DNA of 64,000 nt from Erodium maritimum (taxonomy: Eukaryota > Streptophyta > Magnoliopsida > Geraniales > Geraniaceae): positions 134,881,203 to 134,945,202 of the forward strand of contig OY997588.1 in NCBI GenBank assembly GCA_963921825.1, read 5' to 3'. The position numbers and the translations under genes were made by a program. Shown piece after piece: positions 56,573 through 64,000 of the stretch; position 1 is the stretch's first letter, and each line of letters opens with the position of its first letter. Below the pieces are notes generated by a model that saw nothing but the letters and a program-made list of their open reading frames with translations, had not been told where the DNA came from and searched no databases.

Positions 56573-56803
56573 GGAGTGAGTTTTGTTTTAAGATTTTATT
56601 AAAAAAATAACCGTTGAAGATCGTTGGCTACCAACGGTCACATTTTCTTTACCCTTGCCACGCGTCAGCACGAGAGAGGTCGATGGCGAACCCCGCACCT
56701 ACGAGGCACGAGGCCGAATTCAGCTTCGTGCCCCTACCTCGGCATTGCGAGACATGGGTTCGTGCTCCGTACTCCACACACCCTCCGGAGGCCACTGCTC
56801 TTG

Positions 56804-57430
56804 AAAATATAGAATCAGATTTACGTGAATCTCATTGAAGATTTAATATTGTTTTGTTGAATATGTCAAATATCAATTTAAAACAATAAATACTAAATAA
56901 AAATAAAATTCATTGACCAACATAAATTATATTAACTACATTCATTGTTACCGAACAATTCTGACATGGAAAACATGGAGGGATCACACTTGATTTTCTC
57001 GCCTTGAGCTAACTAAACTAATACTCAATTACATGTAATCTCAAATCAACGCATAAGATGTTAGAAGAGTAATATTCAGAAGAGATTCTAATAATGCAAA
57101 CAAGTTCTGGATACGTTTCGTACATTGGCTGTTTCTTCAGCAATTTGCCAGATTATAAAAATCAGCCATTATAGAGATCGGAACTTCCATTAGCAAATAA
57201 AAGATGAGATCTCTAACCTCACTCTCCAATTCTATTATCCGAATAATAACCAAAACTAAACCAGATAATATAATATAGACGACAACGATGACACAGCAAC
57301 ATGATAGAATTGTAATAATATTCAATGTTTAAGCCAGACACAGAGAGATTAAGATAAGTAGCATGAGAAAGACTAAATATCGACCACAACCCAGAAACAG
57401 AAACGCAACAATCCAAAGGTAAAAATAGCC
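56804..57430. other. Intergenic DNA and 3' flank of the zinc-finger gene
   Basis: AT-rich. It should contain the 3' UTR of the minus-strand gene that ends at 57432. Nothing else is seen. Confidence 0.5.
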
Positions 57431-57431
57431 C

Positions 57432-57749
57432 TCACTTCTTAAGGCTGCCCCTGACTCCGGGCTTGGGCTTGGAAGCGACGACGGGAGCGAGGACGGCGTG
57501 AAGGTTTCCGATCTTGGTCTCGTCGAAGGGAATCTTGGGATGGCGAGCGTCGTGGTGAATCTGCATGGACTTGATGTCGGGGGCGGTCACCTTGCACAGA
57601 GGGCACTCGAACTTGGCGTGGCCTCCCTTCTCGAGCCCGGTCCGATCCAGCAGCCCGGCCTTCCCGCCACCGCGGTTGGTCAAGGCGGCGTCGGCCTTGG
57701 CCTGGATCTCCTTCGCCGTGTGCTTCTTCGGCTTGGCTTTGCCGGTCAT
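57432..57749 (-). CDS. Small C2H2 zinc-finger protein (ZNF706 / SERF-like)
   Basis: The 105-residue protein starts MTGKAKPKKHTAKEIQAKAD. This lysine/alanine-rich helical N-terminus resembles the 4F5/SERF family. It carries one zinc finger, CPLCKVTAPDIKSMQIHHDARHPK (Cys-Cys-His-His), and ends PGVRGSLKK. Members of this family are small nuclear/cytosolic proteins of uncertain role, and animal relatives influence protein aggregation and translation. The ATG at 57747-57749 is chosen because the frame upstream (to 57854) is non-conserved leader. No intron interrupts it. The residues and length fit a conserved plant family, though I cannot give a plant symbol. Confidence 0.88.
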   Translation of the reverse strand: MTGKAKPKKHTAKEIQAKADAALTNRGGGKAGLLDRTGLEKGGHAKFECPLCKVTAPDIKSMQIHHDARHPKIPFDETKIGNLHAVLAPVVASKPKPGVRGSLKK

Positions 57750-57876
57750 GGTGGCCGCCAAGGAAATTGAGATGAGGAGGACACCAAGGAAATTGAGATG
57801 GGGAGGAGGATATATTGCAAACCCTAGGTCGGCGACGAACAAGGATTGGGGCACAATTTGTGAGGGATTGAGGATT

Positions 57877-57887
57877 ATATATAGAGC
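57877..57887 (-). promoter_or_regulatory. TATA box of the zinc-finger gene
   Basis: TATATATAATCC on the minus strand lies about 130 bases before the ATG, with a CT-containing leader between, a normal plant core promoter layout. Confidence 0.6.
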
Positions 57888-58197
57888 CTATAGAGAAGGG
57901 GTTATCTGGAAGGTACTGTTTGAGGGTCCATCCGAGCTCACGTGAACCTCTTTTATGGGTCGCTGTGGTTTGGCCCAGCCCATTGTTTCTCTTCCTTTTT
58001 AATCGATTCTTCCTTTGATTCTTCGTTTTATATTATGGTATATCAGATTTTATTATTAAATTTATTAATTAAATATTTCAGAAAATAATTGTGTTTCATT
58101 ATTCCATAATTTACATATTTATTTTCTTTACAAATTACAAAATTTATCATCGTAAACATTACATTGTCGAAAACAACATAATGGTATTCACATTGTA

Positions 58198-59629
58198 AAA
58201 AGAAAAAAGCAAAAATTTTGTTGCCGCCATGCCTCGGCCTCCCTCTCTCTCGGCAGCGGTGGCAGTTTGGTCTGTTCTCCTCCAAGGTTGGCTCTTTCTT
58301 CTTCCCAATAGCCATGGGGTAGAGGCCGAATAATCCTAGGGTGCTTCTTCAAGTATTCAGGGGACACACGACTCTATGCGATTAGGGTTTCGCGATCACA
58401 GGAGGCGGCGGGTTCCAGAAGCCTTCTGTCGTCGAGAAAAGGTGGGGAGGAAGCAAGGTCGTCATGGGGGCGGTCGTGCGTGGCAGAATCTCTTACCGAC
58501 GTCTCGAAGCGGGTCTTGGAGGAGAACTCCAGCACGGGGTCTTCGCCCGCGTGTCAGGAGATCAGAGGGGCAGGACGGAAGCCGTCTAGCGCCGCCGGGT
58601 TCTTCGCCGCTAAGTGAGGTGGAGGAAGAGGCGGCGGAGGAGACTGAATCTGGGATGGAGGCTGCACAAACGGAGGAGGTGGCAAGTTTCGTGCCAGACA
58701 AGGAACGAACGCCAGCGTCCTGGATGTTGGCGTGACGGCGAAGAAAGGGGAAGGAGTCAACGACGGCTAGGTTTTTCTTCGGACTCGGAATTGCCACGGG
58801 CCATGGGCTGTGGGTTGTTAGGGTACGGGCGTAAGGCTTGGACTGGGCCTGCGTGGGGGCCACACGTTGAGACTGGACCGGGTTTGGATAGGCGTCGGAC
58901 TGGATCGTGCGAGGGTGGGTCGGGTATCGATCGGATGGTCAAGTCCGGGTCGCGGGAGGATGGACTCGGGTCGGGTTACCAGAAGCAAAGTCAATGGACT
59001 GGGGACCGGGGCAAGTCTAACCGGGTTGACCCGAACGGGTAGGGTAAAGGTCTCGGGGTAGGTTATGGCTCGGATTCGACCCAATTCTCGACGGACTCTC
59101 ACACTTGGGGGGGGGGGGGGGGGAGACAATAGGGGATGGTGTAGCATATGTAGCGGCGGCGGGGGGCTACAAGCACCCCCGCCTCCAAGAAAGAGTCCGT
59201 GGAGGTCCAGGAAGGGGTTGGTCGGCTGTACCACCTTCCTGGCTGAGAGATGGCGATGGTTCCATCACCAGCCGACAAGATTCTCCCCTACCAGTCCGGA
59301 GTCAGCAATCCCGCGTTCAGGAGCCCTAAAATTATCAGTCCAAGGAGGACGACGCACGCTGACTTACCGGGGGAGATGTCAGTCCACCAGTATTCCCCTC
59401 TCACTTGGTTGGCTCGACCAGTGCCTTTTGGTAGAAGTATGCTGTATCGGTATCTCAGGATGCTACCGTAGATATCCCCTTCAACCGCCCCTATGTCAAG
59501 AACAAAGTTTATTTTCCTGTTATTGCTTTATGTTCGCTAGTTGGTTTATGGCATATAAGATGAGTACAGTTATGTGCTCATCGACCTACTTTATATTTCA
59601 ATAATAATAGTATCTGTTCTTCTAAAAAA
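58198..59629 (+). mobile_element. Retroposon with A tail and exact 18-bp TSD
   Basis: AATGGTATTCACATTGTA occurs at 58180-58197 and 59630-59647, and a short A run precedes the right copy. The 1.43-kb body is GC-rich, with open frames but no known domain. Its tail (AGTTTATTTTCCTGTTATTG...TTATGT near 59507) resembles the tail of the ORF1-only element at 17825-20257, so both may belong to one non-autonomous L1-driven family. It landed about 450 bp upstream of the zinc-finger gene start. Confidence 0.85.
59107..59123. repeat. Poly-G tract (17 G)
   Basis: A run of 17 G inside the retroposon 58198-59629. Confidence 0.9.
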
Positions 59630-59647
59630 AATGGTATTCACATTGTA

Positions 59648-61766
59648 TTTTGGCTTCATAAATTACAATGTCATTGATTTTTACAATAAAAAAGTAGTTT
59701 TCTTTATCATTAATTTTTTTATATAAAAAAAAATCAAGTTTTCAAAATAAAAACAAGGTATAAGGGTGAATCCTCAATACAACCCAAAACATGTTTGACA
59801 AACACTTCAAACCAAAACAATAAGAAGTAGTTAGGTCTTCAAACATTTACATTCTGATTCAAACTTTAGAGCGAGTTTGAGATAAAGATATCAAATGGCA
59901 CCCAGCTAATCTAAATTACCTAAATGAGACCGTGACTATACTGATGTTATTGTTAGATTATCATCAAATTATTTATGTAGAAGAATCCTGATTCATTCAA
60001 GGAAATTACTTATAAAATCCACTATCATGATTTATAGATAATTTAAAATTTTACCTTCAATTTATTATTACATGTTACCTCAGTTTTCTTAAAGATGGCA
60101 AATATTTTTTAGTAAAAAATTAATTTTATTGAATTGAACTGTATCTTGAAGAAAATTAGTGGGTGGATCACCGTAAATAATCCTTTACCTAATCTTATAT
60201 ATATAATCAACGCATAGTTGGTTATGTTCAAATATAAAGTGTGAATCAAAAGGTGACAAAATCATAAACACTAATCCCAATTCGACATGATGTAAACCAT
60301 ATGAGCTTAAATGGTTGTGGAGCCTCACATGAGACCCGCTAACTGTTTGGGTGATGTGCGCGCTTTAAGGATGGAACTCTGGGACTAGTGGAAAAAGACG
60401 TTCAACAACATCCAATCGTGATGGGGGCGGAATGTATCTCCTACCTAACGTCCCGCTTCCCCATTGATGCCTCATTGGATTTGGCGAGGCTGCGTAGTAA
60501 ACCCCGTCTGATTTTGTGGGCCCACAAAAGCACATGATACCGAACCTCAATCGTCTTCGGTGATAAGAATAGTGTCACAACCTTCGAATACAACGACGTT
60601 GAGACCCGAAGGCGAGGAGGAGAAAACTTCAACAACAAGTAGTTGTGGATAACCTCCGGAGATGTCAATCCTTCAAACACAACAAGGTTGAGACTCGAAG
60701 GAGTGAGGGAGAGAACCACTGCAGTAAGCAATCGCGGATCGCCTCTAGAGATACCCTATTATTCGAGTACAACAGTGTTGAGACTTGGAGGCACATGGAG
60801 AAAAATATGACTTCTCTTAGGAGGCAGACCATGAGACACACGATCGTGTGTGGGGGCCTGACTTTGCACGACGAGGAGGAGAGCATCAAGGAAATCCTTC
60901 TTGATGGTAAAGAGTCTGAACGACGACAATATAAACGACAATTTAGAACAATTAGAATTGAGGATTCTCGATTCTAACAAATAGATTCTTTTGTGAATAA
61001 TGTTAAAATTACATCAACATCTCATATTGATTGATTATATAGTGATATATTCATTGCATTATAAATAGATGAGTACATGATTGTCATTTCTTTTGGCTCA
61101 TAAATTTTACAAGACTTCTCATTTCTTTTGGTCAAATATATTTATGTACATGATTGTCATATAAGTTATAATAAAGTTAAAATTTAGGGTACAATCTAGG
61201 CATTAGTGTATAGAGACTTTGGTTGGTTTGATTTTTATTTTTTGTGTTTGTTTTTCATTTGAAACCTAAAAGGAATGACTTGTCATCCAAGCAACCCATA
61301 AATCACTCAAATTTCCTTAAGAAAGTAGACAACATGAATGTGAACTTGATTGGTTATTGAAATCTAGACAATGAGCAAAATCCTAAAACATGAGACATAC
61401 TCCAGCTCAAATTGTCAACCAATATAAGAACAAAATCATACCCAACCAACATACATATTGCATATATTTGACAATGAATTACAAGCACAATGTAGGAGGT
61501 GAGTGTAAAAATATGAAAGCCGTCGATCTTGTATAATCATATATGGGAACTACACGGTTGCATCGAAAAGACAAGGATGCTGTTCCTCGTAAGTGTTAAA
61601 ACAGAAGAAGTAAAGGTGTGCCCCCCGTGCAAGAAAAAGAAGAAGAGGGGTGAGTGAGCAAAGGTGGTATAAAATTGGTGTGAACACTAGTGCATCTGTG
61701 ATTCATCTTTGTAGTAAGGTTGTGAAAGATTGCTAACAAAACCCAAATGGAATATCAACCCCTCTG
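59648..61766. other. Intergenic DNA with a degenerate 90-bp repeat
   Basis: No gene is supported. Three diverged units of about 90 bp, each with ...TTCRAAYACAAC...GTTGAGACYCGAAGG, lie at about 60570-60660, 60661-60749 and 60750-60825. Confidence 0.5.

Positions 61767-64000
<2,234 letters not shown>

Larger units (their letters stand above)
48926..56800 (-). mobile_element. Probable PIF/Harbinger derivative, split by a LINE
   Basis: The left end GAGCATGTACATCAAGG follows TTA (48923-48925). The right end, read inward, is GAGCAGTGGCCTCC and is followed by TTG (56801-56803), a one-base mismatch to the expected TTA. Removing the LINE and one copy of its TSD leaves about 1.95 kb. It contains a Myb-like ORF of the kind that accompanies PIF/Harbinger transposases, but no DDE transposase, so it is non-autonomous. 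The ends are only partly similar, hence the moderate confidence. Confidence 0.5.

Noticed and set aside
57498..57945. Plus-strand open frames opposite the zinc-finger gene
   Set aside because: They are antisense shadows of a conserved minus-strand protein with a clear zinc finger.

Overview
This window is a stretch of flowering-plant nuclear DNA, most likely from a eudicot. The evidence is spliced genes with GT-AG introns, AT-rich intergenic DNA, and typical plant transposable elements (TEs). I cannot name the species. Only four host genes are well supported: a cytosolic-type isopentenyl-diphosphate isomerase (IDI, + strand, 40940-44612), an RraA-like 4-hydroxy-4-methyl-2-oxoglutarate aldolase (+, 46400-46900), a small C2H2 zinc-finger protein (-, 57432-57749) and a plant/fungal atypical dual-specificity phosphatase (PFA-DSP, -, 61767-63716). 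They have unrelated jobs (isoprenoid precursors, aldolase, nucleic-acid or proteostasis-type small zinc finger, phosphate signalling) and show no sign of working together.

Layout. 1-4561: the 3' part of a Ty3/gypsy chromovirus with a nonsense codon and a candidate LTR. 4562-7130: unassigned DNA with one possible Mutator-like (MULE) end and a G tract. 7136-10098: two large inverted-repeat structures, the second a palindrome with divergent TATA boxes and a hAT element inserted in one arm. 10560-12440: a GC-rich retroposon-like block and a Helitron-type end. 13496-15954: one MULE nested in another, each with a 9-bp target-site duplication (TSD). 16190-20350: a tandem duplication whose two copies were each hit by an L1-type insertion, one of them carrying only ORF1. 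20904-21139: a MITE. 21279-28565: an L1-type LINE with ORF2 but no ORF1, split by a 2.6-kb solo-LTR-like element. 28660-30021: a GC-rich retroposon. 31839-39043: a long solo-LTR-like element holding a second member of the same family and a hAT derivative. 40226-40956: a PIF/Harbinger-type fragment directly upstream of IDI. 48926-56800: a probable PIF/Harbinger derivative carrying a Myb-like ORF and split by a 5.9-kb LINE. 58198-59629: another retroposon with an 18-bp TSD.

The most notable observations are a three-member family of long solo-LTR-like elements with a conserved hairpin near one end and private tandem arrays inside; L1-type insertions carrying either ORF1 alone or ORF2 alone, plus GC-rich retroposons sharing tail motifs with LINEs; the divergent-promoter palindrome; and a TE-derived TATA box plus coiled-coil uORF that overlaps the IDI start codon. 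Insertion boundaries were fixed by matching TSDs by eye. Family names rest on motif recognition, without database searches.
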